Assembly (NCBI GenBank): GCA_950097015.1
Contig: CATNEN010000012.1
Location: 3,093,501 to 3,157,500, forward strand
Length of the DNA stretch: 64,000 bases
Source: Macrostomum hystrix
Taxonomy: Eukaryota; Platyhelminthes; Macrostomidae
Direction: 5' to 3'
The notes under the pieces were generated by a model. That model ran no database searches. It saw nothing but the letters and a program-made list of their open reading frames with translations, and had not been told where the DNA came from. Of this stretch, positions 11,441 through 35,226 are shown one piece after another (position 1 is the first letter of the stretch; every line of letters starts with the position of its first letter). Both the position numbers and the translations under genes were made by a program.

Positions 11441-12916
11441 ATGGAACCTGTGAGGGAAGCCAGCAACTGTACAGCAGCATTCACTTTGTCGGCGTGGGAC
11501 ATTGCCACTGGCGGCCTGCTCTCGCTAATCGATGTCGTGGTCTTTGTCGGCAATGTAATGGTGATTGCAGCGGCCCTCACATTCGAGAAGTTAAAGAAGC
11601 GCGGAGTAACAAATGTGTTTATAACCAGCCTAGCGGCGAGCGATCTGTTGCTGAGCCTGGCCGTGCTACCATTCTCCATTGTGAACCAGGTCATGCACAA
11701 GCAGTGGATCTTCGGCCCGCGTTTCTGTCGCGCCTGGTTAGTAGTCGACGTCCTTTGTTGCACCGCCAGCATTCTCAACCTCGTATTGATCGCGTCGGAT
11801 CGCTTCTTCGCCATCAAGCATCCGATTCGCTACCCGAAGCTGATGACACTGAAACGAGCCCGCTGCTTGGTCGCCTTGTCCTGGCTATTGGCCTTCGGAA
11901 TAAGCTTCCCGCCTATGCTGCAGTTGATGCCGGACAGCGCGACCGGAAACTGCTCAGACTACATGGAGTGCAGCATCAACCAATCCTCCATCGCCTATAT
12001 CATCTACTCAGCTTCGGGATCCTTCTTCCTGCCGGCGGCGGTGATGCTCTACTTCTACCTGGAGATCTATCGCGCAGTTCGACGCACAATACAAAATGTG
12101 CGCCGAGGCGAGATGGTCCTGAAGAGTCGGAAAAGCTCGGGTTCCAGCATAACTAGCGACTGTCCAGATACCTGCGTGCTCCGAGTGCACCTCGGCGGTA
12201 GTGCAGCTTCTGCTTCTAATCTGGCCATCGCAGCTGCCGCTGCCAACATCCGCCGGCGATCATCTTGCGATGTTGTGCGCAGCAACACCAGTGACGGCTT
12301 GGGTGCGGCTGCAGTGTCAGCCACCCATCCAGCTGCCTCTGCGGCCTCCGGAAGCGCCGCCTTCCTCACCCCTGACTATGCCCCTCCATCTCGACGCCTA
12401 TCATTCGCTCCAAGCGTCGACAATCAGCAGCACTGTCATCACCTGCATCAGCATTTGCACCTGCATCAGCAGCAGCAGAACCAGAATCGACGCGCATCGA
12501 CTAGCATCCTGCCGGGCCTGAGGAAGCGAGCTCCGGATGATATGCGACTAAAGAGTATCTACAACGAGACGAAAGCTGCTCGCATGCTGGCCGTTATTGG
12601 AGTGAGCTTTACGGTCTGCTGGCTTCCGTTTTTCTCCGTGTACGTGCTCGGCGGCTTCTGTGATCGCTGCGTGCCGGAGCCGCTATTCGATGTGTTCTTC
12701 TGGATGGGCTACTGCAACAGTGCCATCAATCCGTACGTCTACGCGCTGCTGTCGCGCGACTTTCGCGAGGCGTTCCGCATGCTGCTGTGCCGCTTCGGCA
12801 GCCAACGCCGCCGACCGAAAGCTTCCGAAGCGGCCACGGTTGGTCGACAGTCGATTCGCATCCTCATCAACGACGATCTCGAGGCTGGAATGCGAATTCA
12901 ACGGTTGGGACGCTGA
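11441..12916 (+). CDS. amine-type rhodopsin-family GPCR
   Basis: A single-exon receptor of 491 residues. I chose the ATG at 11441 because the longer open frame to 11243 contains no ATG. N9 (NCT) is a likely glycosylation site. Seven membrane segments are visible with the aminergic signature: N38 in TM1, D68 in TM2, C96, the amine-binding Asp D103 in TM3, DRF (D120) in place of DRY, Ser at both TM5 agonist positions (S190, S194), FxxCWLPFF in TM6 (W394, F397, F398), W421 and Y424 in TM7, and NPYVY at 430-434. The third intracellular loop is very long (about 170 residues), Ala/Ser/His/Gln-rich, and the tail is short, as in Gi-coupled amine receptors. It should bind a biogenic amine at the plasma membrane; the two TM5 serines favour a catechol or phenolamine ligand, but the exact ligand is not decidable by eye. 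No AATAAA is seen close downstream. Confidence 0.9.
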   Translation: MEPVREASNCTAAFTLSAWDIATGGLLSLIDVVVFVGNVMVIAAALTFEKLKKRGVTNVFITSLAASDLLLSLAVLPFSIVNQVMHKQWIFGPRFCRAWLVVDVLCCTASILNLVLIASDRFFAIKHPIRYPKLMTLKRARCLVALSWLLAFGISFPPMLQLMPDSATGNCSDYMECSINQSSIAYIIYSASGSFFLPAAVMLYFYLEIYRAVRRTIQNVRRGEMVLKSRKSSGSSITSDCPDTCVLRVHLGGSAASASNLAIAAAAANIRRRSSCDVVRSNTSDGLGAAAVSATHPAASAASGSAAFLTPDYAPPSRRLSFAPSVDNQQHCHHLHQHLHLHQQQQNQNRRASTSILPGLRKRAPDDMRLKSIYNETKAARMLAVIGVSFTVCWLPFFSVYVLGGFCDRCVPEPLFDVFFWMGYCNSAINPYVYALLSRDFREAFRMLLCRFGSQRRRPKASEAATVGRQSIRILINDDLEAGMRIQRLGR

Positions 12917-13512
12917 AGCATTAGGAAGTTGAATGTTTCGGGACCTTGGGATTCGAAAACAGAAGTGAAAGAAATACTTAAAATGTGATCAACAGCTATC
13001 CTGTACATATTGTATATAAAATTTTATCTGCCCGTTGAATCCGAGAGCCCTCAATATAAGTTACAATTTGCGAAAATGTAATAATTTACATTTTTCTCGT
13101 ACCAACAAGAAAATATTCTTGTAAATACTTTGCCCTTACGTTTTTGGTATTTTTCAAAGCTTGTTTTCATCTTTTGTAAATCATGGCAACAAACAAAAAA
13201 TATTTTGTCGAGTCCCTATAGCAGTTGTCTGTTTTTAATAAGTAAAATTTTCATTTCACTTAAATTGTCCCGGTAATAATTCAACATTTCGACAAATTTT
13301 CGTTTCTCTAAAGATTTTTAGGAAAGTAACAAAGTTCTTAGTATAAGACTTTAATACTTGTATGTCAACACTTCTGCGTTACTGTAGACAAGACATTACT
13401 GATTGTTGCACTTGCGTCAGATTTAGTCTAAGACTGTATTTGTTGTACTTGTCTGTAATTCAGCAGCTGGCTATTAGCTACGTATATATGCACCCTTAAT
13501 CCAGAAGTTGGG
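12917..13512. other. 3' flank of the amine GPCR
   Basis: AT-rich sequence without a gene, presumably 3' untranslated region and spacer. It leads directly into a minisatellite. Confidence 0.4.
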
Positions 13513-15018
13513 GCTAATGCTTGGACACTAAGGATGTAGGGCTAATGCTTGGACACTAAGGATGTAGGGCTAATGCTTGGACACTAAGGATGTAGGGCTA
13601 ATGCTGGACACTAAGGATGTAGGGCTAATGCTTGGACACTAAGGATGTAGGGCTAATGCTTGGAGACTAAGGATGTAGGGCTAATGCTTGGACACTAAGG
13701 ATGTAGGGCTAATGCTTGGACACTAAGGATGTAGGGCTAATGCTGGACACTAAGGATGTAGGGCTAATGCTTGGACACTAAGGATGTAGGGCTAATGCTG
13801 GACACTAAGGATGTAGGGCTAATGCTGGACACTAAGGATGTAGGGCTAATGCTGGACACTAAGGATGTAGGGCTAATGCTTGGACACTAAGGATGTAGGG
13901 CTAATGCTGGACACTAAGGATGTAGGGCTAATGCTTGGACACTAAGGATGTAGGGCTAATGCTTGGACACTAAGGATGTAGGGCTAATGCTTGGACACTA
14001 AGGATGTAGGGCTAATGCTTGGACACTAAGGATGTAGGGCTAATGCTGGACACTAAGGATGTAGGGCTAATGCTGGACACTAAGGATGTAGGGCTAATGC
14101 TGGACACTAAGGATGTAGGGCTAATGCTTGGACACTAAGGATGTAGGGCTAATGCTTGGACACTAAGGATGTAGGGCTAATGCTTGGAGACTAAGGATGT
14201 AGGGCTAATGCTGGACACTAAGGATGTAGGGCTAATGCTGGACACTAAGGATGTAGGGCTAATGCTGGACACTAAGGATGTAGGGCTAATGCTGGACACT
14301 AAGGATGTAGGGCTAATGCTTGGAGACTAAGGATGTAGGGCTAATGCTGGACACTAAGGATGTAGGGCTAATGCTGGACACTAAGGATGTAGGGCTAATG
14401 CTGGACACTAAGGATGTAGGGCTAATGCTGGACACTAAGGATGTAGGGCTAATGCTTGGAGACTAAGGATGTAGGGCTAATGCTGGACACTAAGGATGTA
14501 GGGCTAATGCTGGACACTAAGGATGTAGGGCTAATGCTGGACACTAAGGATGTAGGGCTAATGCTGGACACTAAGGATGTAGGGCTAATGCTTGGAGACT
14601 AAGGATGTAGGGCTAATGCTGGACACTAAGGATGTAGGGCTAATGCTGGACACTAAGGATGTAGGGCTAATGCTGGACACTAAGGATGTAGGGCTAATGC
14701 TTGGACACTAAGGATGTAGGGCTAATGCTTGGAGACTAAGGATGTAGGGCTAATGCTTGGAGACTAAGGATGTAGGGCTAAGGCTGGAGACTAAGGATGT
14801 AGGGCTAATGCTTGGAGACTAAGGATGTAGGGCTAATGCTTGGACACTAAGGATGTAGGGCTAATGCTTGGAGACTAAGGATGTAGGGCTAATGCTTGGA
14901 GACTAAGGATGTAGGGCTAATGCTTGGAGACTAAGGATGTAGGGCTAATGCTTGGACACTAAGGATGTAGGGCTAATGCTTGGAGACTAAGGATGTAGGG
15001 CTAAGGCTGGAGACTAAG
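13513..15018. repeat. 27/28-bp minisatellite with 136-bp higher-order repeat
   Basis: Units contain GCTAATGC(T)TGGACACTAA and GGATGTAGG. Two binary variants occur: one or two T after GC, and GACAC or GAGAC. Between 14183 and about 14700 the order 'one long GAGAC unit plus four short GACAC units' repeats with a period of 136 bases (starts at 14183, 14319, 14455, 14591). The distal end is dominated by GAGAC units. Confidence 0.97.
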
Positions 15019-15387
15019 GTCTAAGATGCGCCATTGCCCACAGCCCTCTTATATTAAAATATATCGTGCTGTCTGAGGCTAAGAAAATCTGAAAGTTCTG
15101 AGACTCTGCGTTTAAAAGCAAGAAAAAGTTTTAGGTATTAACAGCATTGTGTGCTTCAGTAATGCCGAGAAATACAAGTGCAAGTCTCAGCGAAAAGATT
15201 ATATCAAAATGCATGTTTACAACCCATTCTGATGAAAAAATCTTTCATACTTTTTTCAGTTTTCGTGATGTTTTGCGAAATTGGTCATTAAAAAGTCATT
15301 GAAGCACTAGTCACCGATCAACATCAGACATCTGCTTCATGTTTAGCAAAAATGAAAAAACAGTTGTAGTTTTAGACAAAATATTTT

Positions 15388-17070
15388 GGGACTAGCTCAA
15401 GTGGGACTAGCTCAAGTGGGGCTAGAATGGGACTAGCTTTAGTGGGACTAGCTCAAGTGGGACTAGAATGGGACTAGCTCAAGTGGGACTAGAATGGGAC
15501 TAGCTTTAGTGGGACTAGCTCAAGTGGGACTAGAATGGGACTAGCTCAAGTGGGACTAGAATGGGACTAGCTCAAGTGGGACTAGCTCAAGTGGGACTAG
15601 CTCAAGTGGGACTAGAATGGGACTAGCTCAAGTGGGACTAGCTCAAGTGGGACTAGAATGGGATTAGCTCAAGTGGGACTAGAATGGGACTAGCTCAAGT
15701 GGGACTAGAATGGGACTAGCTCAAGTGGGGCTAGGATGGGACTAGCTCAAGTGGGGCTAGGATGGGACTAGCTCAAGTGGGACTAGCTCAAGTGGGACTA
15801 GCTCAAGTGGGACTAGCTCAAGTGGGACTAGCTCAAGTGGGACTAGAATGGGACTAGCTCAAGTGGGACTAGCTCAAGTGGGACTAGCTCAAGTGGGACT
15901 AGCTCAAGTGGGGCTAGGATGGGACTAGCTCAAGTGGGACTAGAATGGGACTAGCTCAAGTGGGGCTAGGATGGGACTAGCTCAAGTGGGACTAGCTCAA
16001 GTGGGACTAGAATGGGACTAGCTCAAGTGGGACTAGCTCAAGTGGGACTAGCTCAAGTGGGACTAGCTCAAGTGGGACTAGAATGGGACTAGCTCAAGTG
16101 GGGCTAGGATGGGACTAGCTCAAGTGGGACTAGCTCAAGTGGGACTAGCTCAAGTGGGACTAGAATGGGACTAGCTCAAGTGGGACTAGCTCAAGTGGGA
16201 CTAGCTCAAGTGGGACTAGCTCAAGTGGGACTAGCTCAAGTGGGACTAGAATGGGACTAGCTCAAGTGGGACTAGCTCAAGTGGGACTAGAATGGGACTA
16301 GCTCAAGTGGGACTAGAATGGGATTAGCTCAAGTGGGACTAGAATGGGACTAGCTCAAGTGGGACTAGCTCAAGTGGGACTAGCTCAAGTGGGACTAGCT
16401 CAAGTGGGACTAGCTCAAGTGGGACTAGCTCAAGTGGGACTAGCTCAAGTGGGGCTAGGATGGGACTAGCTCAAGTGGGACTAGAATGGGACTAGCTCAA
16501 GTGGGGCTAGGATGGGACTAGCTCAAGTGGGGCTAGGATGGGACTAGCTCAAGTGGGACTAGCTCAAGTGGGACTAGCTCAAGTGGGACTAGCTCAAGTG
16601 GGACTAGCTCAAGTGGGACTAGAATGGGACTAGCTCAAGTGGGACTAGCTCAAGTGGGACTAGCTCAAGTGGGACTAGCTCAAGTGGGGCTAGGATGGGA
16701 CTAGCTCAAGTGGGACTAGAATGGGACTAGCTCAAGTGGGGCTAGGATGGGACTAGCTCAAGTGGGACTAGCTCAAGTGGGACTAGAATGGGACTAGCTC
16801 AAGTGGGACTAGCTCAAGTGGGACTAGCTCAAGTGGGACTAGCTCAAGTGGGACTAGCTCAAGTGGGACTAGCTCAAGTGGGACTAGCTCAAGTGGGACT
16901 AGCTCAAGTGGGACTAGCTCAAGTGGGACTAGAATGGGACTAGCTCAAGTGGGACTAGCTCAAGTGGGACTAGCTCAAGTGGGACTAGAATGGGACTAGC
17001 TCAAGTGGGACTAGCTCAAGTGGGACTAGCTCAAGTGGGACTAGAATGGGACTAGCTCAAGTGGGACTAG
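15388..17070. repeat. 15/11-bp compound minisatellite (GGGACTAG family)
   Basis: A mosaic of GGGACTAGCTCAAGT (15 bp) and GGGACTAGAAT (11 bp), with GGGGCTAGGAT variants. The pattern of variants from about 15725 recurs from about 16501, a shift of 776 bases, pointing to an internal duplication of several hundred bases. Confidence 0.97.
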
Positions 17071-18198
17071 CCTGTGCGAGACAAGCTCAGAACTAGCAAG
17101 ATCAGCACACAAGGGAATGAGTTCTCGACCTCTTGAAAATCGAGTGCCTCTTTAGAAAAGAAACATGGGCAAACAGAACCCACTGCACTTTTTGATTTCA
17201 TTCCGAGTCTTTGCTCTTTCTTCTAACTACAGTCTTGAAGGACTTGGCGAAACTCCGCCCAGACTCTGCGTGACGTCAAAGCGACATTTTTCTCTGTTAA
17301 CGGAAAAGGGCGCGCCCCTTCTGCTCCGTCGCTTCCCCCCCTCCCTACTCCTCTTTCGCTCGCGCTTCTTATCTTTGCGAGGCTCAACCGAATAGCCTAA
17401 AATGTGAACCTCAAAGCGGCACAGAAGACTAGATGCAGAAAATAAGTAGGAGTCGGCAGTGACACGGCGCAGGACAGCTGCAATGCCTGCTGAGAGCGGC
17501 CAGAGCAGTTCTTGCGCCGTTCTGTTTTGTGTGTCTGTTTGCTTTTTTATTATTTTTTGCTGACAATTTTGCCTGAGCGGACTTCAGCAGCAACAGGTGT
17601 AATTATTGCGTTTCCCTGTTCTTGTCTTATACACTAGGTCTCGGAGCACAGCTTCCTTCTGTTGTAAATGATGATGGAATGGTCCGGCAGCAGCAGCAAC
17701 AGCAGCTTACACGGGGCTCTATAGACATAATTATAGATGCTCAGTCACTGACAGTCTAAGAAAGATGAGCTCGGCTTGTTCTCAAAAGTAAGGCTGACTG
17801 CTCAAGCAAGCAGCATGGTGCTCACGAACTGCAAGCAAAAATATATTCGATTATCCATCGAATTGCTCAATTAAACATTTTCCTCGTAAGAATAGCTGGA
17901 TATTGATTTGCTGGATTCCAGCAGATAATGATCAATAGCGCCCGTGCTCCTGAGGCTGTTGGGCAGTGATCGGCTGCCCGCCTGGCTGATTTCAGGTCGG
18001 TTGATGCTCGGTCAATTTTCTTGCCCTTTCCCCCTTCCCCTGCTCTGTGTGCCCCGCGCCGCCACCTGATTGGCTGGTCGTGGGAGTTGTCTGTCAGCCC
18101 TACCCCCAGCCCTGCGTGGCTTTGCCGCTCCCGCCAATCAGCTCTGCTTGGCTAACGCCCGTCCACCCGGCAAGCGCGTGCAACCCTACCCTTGGCTT
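17071..18198. other. spacer with CRE and CCAAT-like sites
   Basis: No supported coding region; the 76-codon frame at 17165-17395 has no domain. A full palindromic cAMP-response element TGACGTCA lies at 17271-17278. The stretch 17940-18180 is GC-rich and carries ATTGGCTGG and CCAATCAGC (inverted CCAAT boxes) near 18066 and 18134. This could be a promoter-like island, but I see no gene start that it clearly serves. Confidence 0.3.
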
Positions 18199-18976
18199 GA
18201 CTGTGTGAGCGTCCTAACTGTGTGAGCGTCCTAACTGTATGAGCATCCTAACTGTGTGAGCATCTTAACTGTGTGAGCATCTTAACTGGGTGAGCATCTT
18301 AACTGGATGAGCATCTTAACTGGGTGAGCATCTTAACTGGATGAGCATCTTAACTGGGTGAGCATCTTAACTGGGTGAGCATCTTAACTGGGTGAGCATC
18401 TTAACTGGGTGAGCATCTTAACTGGGTGAGCATCTTAACTGGGTGAGCATCTTAACTGGGTGAGCATCTTAACTGGGTGAGCATCTTAACTGGGTGAGCA
18501 TCTTAACTGGGTGAGCATCTTAACTGGGTGAGCATCTTAATTGGGTGAGCATCTTAACTGGGTGAGCATCTTAACTGGGTGAGCATCTTAACTGGGTGAG
18601 CATCTTAACTGGGTGAGCATCTTAACTGGGTGAGCATCTTAACTGGGTGAGCATCTTAACTGGGTGAGCATCTTAACTGGGTGAGCATCTTAACTGGGTG
18701 AGCATCTTAACTGGGTGAGCATCTTAACTGGGTGAGCATCTTAACTGGGTGAGCATCTTAACTGTGTGAGCATCTTAACTGGGTGAGCATCTTAACTGGG
18801 TGAGCATCTTAACTGGGTGAGCATCTTAACTGGGTGAGCATCTTAACTGGGTGAGCATCTTAACTGGGTGAGCATCTTAACTGGGTGAGCATCTTAACTG
18901 GGTGAGCATCTTAACTGTGTGAGCATCTTAACTGGGTGAGCATCTTAACTGGGTGAGCATCTTAACTGGGTGAGCG
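18199..18976. repeat. 17-bp minisatellite
   Basis: Unit TGAGCATCTTAACTGGG, about 45 copies, very homogeneous in the middle and varying (GTGTGAGCGTC) at the left edge. It lies about 0.6 kb beyond the 3' end of the glutamate receptor coding region. Confidence 0.97.
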
Positions 18977-19614
18977 TTCTAGTCACAACAGCTGAATTTC
19001 AATATTATTGTTGTGAAGAAATCGAATGCTTGTCGACTATAACACATCTTTTGAGATCTAGTCTCGCAATAGCTTTTTTTAAATACTTAGAATTTTTCTT
19101 ATTGTTAGCATTCGGTAATTTTTCCAAGAAAACTGTAGGATCTAGGCGATAAAAACAAAAAGCATAAAAATAATAGTATTTGTTAAATTAAAACCCATTA
19201 CCTGCCATAGCCAACACCAAATGTCAGGTAGTACAAATAAGCAAGACTTTGGGTGCACATTGGTACTAGGAAAACGAGTACTGTTATTGATTATGGGGTG
19301 AGGAGTACATAGGATTGGAGTACTGATGATTGGGTGTACATTGGAGCAGGTGAGCATGAGTACATAAAGAGGGATATTGAAGGTTTGTGTTCAAAGGAAG
19401 TTAGAGATATACTTAAGTATGATTCCTTGGATGGAGATTCCGGCTAACAATTAACATTTGATCTAAACAAAGATTCAGTATGAAGATTTAAGTGTTTTCA
19501 TCTCATCAATTAATCAAGAAGCATACTCGTAGATGTCGAGCAGGTGAGGCGTTTCTCATTTAAAATGTCACTACTGAATCGCTAGCAAGTAGGACTCCAA
19601 AGAAAATAATGTGC
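18977..19614. other. 3' flank of the glutamate receptor gene
   Basis: AT-rich sequence between the receptor stop codon (minus strand) and the 17-bp array. Expected to hold the 3' untranslated region; I found no clear minus-strand AATAAA. Confidence 0.4.
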
Positions 19615-32059
<12,445 letters not shown>

Positions 32060-32134
32060 CTGTGTTTGGTTGAATGGCTTAATTGGCTCAATAACTTGCT
32101 GAGACTGTGTTTGAGAACCACAAGTTTAAACAAG

Positions 32135-32373
32135 AACCTTGTTTAATTTGGGTCATTTGTGTACCGGTGTTGTGGATTTGAGTCATTTGTGTTTCAGAAT
32201 GGTGGATTTGGGTTATTTTGTACCAGTATTGTGAATGCGGGTAATTTGAGTACTGGCATTGTGGATTTGGGTCATTTTTGTACTCTTATTGTGAATTTAT
32301 GTCATATGTTATGTACCAGTATTGTGGATTTGGATCACTTGTGTACCGATCTGGTGGATTTGAGTTATTTGTG
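32135..32373. repeat. diverged copy of the 29-bp minisatellite, left part
   Basis: Irregular units of GTGGATTTGGGTCATTTGTG plus TACCGGT, related to the array at 29209-30166. The array is interrupted at about 32374 by a retrotransposon and resumes at about 33660. Confidence 0.85.
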
Positions 32374-33660
32374 TACCGGTCTCGAAGGCTTTACGAAAGT
32401 CAATGAAGACGATGGACGCGTTTCGCAGTCGCGTCTTGCAGGCCTCGACAATGTACCGAATGGACGCGATCTGCTCCGTGGTGGATCTTCCTGGTCTGAA
32501 GCCGTTTTGAAGTTCTAGCAGCATGGGGTTCAGGACAGGGAGGAGCCGGTTGCGCAGCACAGTGTTCAACAGCTTCGGCAAGGTGCACTCCAGTGCGATG
32601 CCACGCTGATTGTCCAGGCTGGTGGAGGCGCCCTTCTTCGGGATCGAAACAATCCTAGACGTGCGCCAGAGCGGAGCGGCGGTGGCAGATTCGTCGCCTC
32701 CGAGGCAGCTGTGCAGGTTTGTAATGCTCTCAGTCAGCTATGACATTTTTAGCACCATAGGAGGCACCCCGTCAGCTCCAGAGGCGGCTTCGGCGCGCGT
32801 GCTCTTCAGCGCCTTGCTGACTTCCGTGGTCGTGACCGGCGCCATCCTGATGTGCTGCTCCCCGCGCTCGCCTACGCAGACGACATCGTGCTCATCTGCC
32901 GAGACCCAGCTGCAGCCCAGCGCGCTGTCTCCAGCATCTGCACTGAAGGCGCCTGAGTCGGCCTAAGCGTCAACGGCAGCAAGACGGAGGTACTGCACCT
33001 GGGGTTTGAGAACCCACCGCCCCTGACCCTGCCCAACGGTGAGGTCATCGCGGCGTGCAGCGACTTCCGCTACTTGGGTGTCCCGGTGATGAGCCCGGAT
33101 GTGATCATCGCGGACAGGAAGACCCAGGCCTGGCGCGCCGTTCACCAACTCAGGCCAGTCTTCACCTCCGGAGCGCGAGACGATCTGAAGATTCGACTGT
33201 TTCGCGCCGCCGTAGAGCCGATCCTATTCTACGGAATGGAGGCCATCCCGATGACCCCCACCCGAGAGCGGGTCCTAGATGGGATGCACCGAAATCTGCT
33301 GTGCCAGGCTTTAGATGTGCACTACCCTGAGACCATCTCGACGGCCCAGCTGACAGCGCGAGCTGGCGTGCCGCCCATGAGCGTCACCCTGCGCCGGCGG
33401 CGTCAGACCCTGCTGGGGCACTGCTTGCGGAGGACAGCCCGCGGCGAGGACAACCCCCTGGCTTTGGTCACCCTCAACCAGTCAACCGAGCGACTGCGTC
33501 GTGGCCAGGGTCGGATCCAGACTTTCGGCGCTACATTGGTGGCCGGCCTAGAAGCGATCGGTCTGACCCCGAGGACTGCTGCGATCTGCCCTGCCCCCCT
33601 TTTCCATGACCGCGTGCGCGCAAGAGTGCCCCGTTGACCATCATGCAATGTAATGCAATG
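32374..33660 (+). mobile_element. non-LTR retrotransposon fragment with inverted 5' part
   Basis: Left part (32374-about 32858) reads on the minus strand as the front of a reverse transcriptase: VTTTEVSKALKST, IVSIPKKG, LQNGFRPGRSTTEQIASIR and FIDFRKAF. Right part (about 32862-33637) reads on the plus strand: ALAYADDIVLICRD with the YADD catalytic motif, FRYLGVPV, LFRAAVEPILFYGMEAIPMT and LLGHCLRRTARG, then a stop at 33637. About 100 residues between KAF and YADD are missing. Inverted front joined to sense back is the architecture left by twin priming. A stop at about 32954 and one on the minus strand near 32742 show it is dead. The 3' tail is a short tandem ATGCAATGTA, as in RTE/CR1-like elements. 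The exact clade is not settled. Confidence 0.88.
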
Positions 33661-33725
33661 TAATGTACTGGTCTAGTGGATTTGGGTCATTTATGTACCA
33701 GTTTGTGTACCGACTTACCAACCCT
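33661..33725. repeat. right remainder of the interrupted 29-bp minisatellite
   Basis: TGTACTGGTCTAGTGGATTT and GGGTCATTTATGTACCAGTT continue the array broken by the retrotransposon. TGTACCGGTCT on the left and TGTACTGGTCT on the right may be a target duplication, but adjacent repeat units would look the same. Confidence 0.7.
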
Positions 33726-34316
33726 GAACACTCGGTCAGCCTCAGTTGCCATGGCGGAAGTTGCTGTCAAACAGAAAATCGAAGCTGCCACCCAGAATGC
33801 CAGCAGTGTCATTGTCCTGCCACAAAAACGTTGGATAAAGCTTAGAGTCTTTGTTCTATTTTTTTCTAGGCAAATTCGAAAAAGCTAGACTGGATGATTT
33901 AGCAAAATTTTGTCAGTTTCAACCGCCGCACCTGTCTGGCATTGCTGCAAGTGCGCCATTGCGGACATTTCCAGGTGAAGGTTACCCGCCCCCCCCCAAA
34001 ACCCGCCATTTGCCATCAGGCAAATAGCAAATTGAAGGAATCCAAGACCAGGATTAACAGCTATTAACAGCATTGCGACAGCGCACTGTTCTAACAGTGG
34101 CTTCCCCTTAGACTAAGAGATCCTTCTTCGTTGCATTTCTAGAAATCTAGAATTCTCTTGGTCACAAAAACTGTTGCCTGTCATTATCTTTGAGAGGATT
34201 GCAGAATCAAGCGAACAGCTGTCTGTGATTGACTGGGATCTGATAGGATCTGTCCCGTTCGAATTACCAAATTTTTTTCAAAAAGAAGTTGTCGAAAATC
34301 AAGGAGTTAAACTTAG
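33726..34316. other. intergenic stretch
   Basis: No supported gene. The first (signal peptide) exon of the glutamate receptor should lie somewhere upstream of 32059 on the minus strand, but I could not identify it here or further upstream. Confidence 0.35.
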
Positions 34317-34752
34317 CAAATAGAATGGATTGCTAATCTATCCAGTGAACTCTGGTTCAATAGAATGGATTGCTAATCTATCCAGTGAACTCTGGTTCAA
34401 TAGAATGGATTGCAAATCTATCCAGTGAACTCTTGTTCAATAGAATGGATTGCTAATCTATCCAGTGAACTCTGGTTCAATAGAATGGATTGCTAATCTA
34501 TCCAGTGAACTCTTGTTCAATAGAATGGATTGCTAATCTATCCAGTGAACTCTTGTTCAATAGAATGGATTGCTAATCTATCCAGTGAACTCTGGTTCAA
34601 TAGAATGGATTGCTAATCTATCCAGTGAACTCTTGTTCAATAGAATGGATTGCTAATCTATCCAGTGAACTCTTGTTCAATAGAATGGATTGCTAATCTA
34701 TCCAGTGAACTCTGGTTCAATAGAATGGATTGCTAATCTATCCAGTGAACTC
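34317..34752. repeat. 40-bp minisatellite, 11 copies
   Basis: Unit begins TAGAATGGATTGCTAATCTA and ends TCCAGTGAACTC(T/G)GGTTCAA. Very homogeneous, with one G/T variant alternating. Confidence 0.97.
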
Positions 34753-34829
34753 GAGATGCAACAGTAGATTGACAAAGGAGAAAATGAATGAGACACAAAT
34801 TATCTGTCGAGTGATTGAGCTTACCCAGC

Positions 34830-35226
34830 AGGAAAGTTGTCAGCAGTTGGGTTGTCACTCTCAGGAAAGTTGTCAGCAGTTGGGTTGTCACTCACAGGAA
34901 AGTTGTCAGCAGTTGGGTTGTCACTCTCAGGAAAGTTGTCAGCAGTTGGGTTGTCACTCTCAGGAAAGTTGTCAGCAGTTGGGTTGTCACTCTCAGGAAA
35001 GTTGTCAGCAGTTGGGTTGTCACTCTCAGGAAAGTTGTCAGCAGTTGGGTTGTCACTCTCAGGAAAGTTGTCAGCAGTTGGGTTGTCACTCTCAGGAAAG
35101 TTGTCAGCAGTTGGGTTGTCACTCTCAGGAAAGTTGTCAGCAGTTGGGTTGTCACTCTCAGGAAAGTTGTCAGCAGTTGGGTTGTCACTCTCAGGAAAGT
35201 TGTCAGCAGTTGGGTTGTCACTCTCT
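34830..35226. repeat. 33-bp minisatellite, 12 copies
   Basis: Unit begins GGAAAGTTGTCAGCAGTTGG and ends GTTGTCACTCTCA; only the second copy differs (ACA). Because 33 is divisible by three, four frames are open across it; the 273-codon plus frame (reading QESCQQLGCHS) has no domain outside the repeat and I do not call it a gene. Confidence 0.97.

Noticed and set aside
17165-17395. 76-codon plus frame from an ATG
   Set aside because: No domain, poor composition, and it overlaps a CRE-containing spacer.
13513-18976. CRISPR-like arrays
   Set aside because: Units are directly adjacent with no unique spacers; these are eukaryotic minisatellites.
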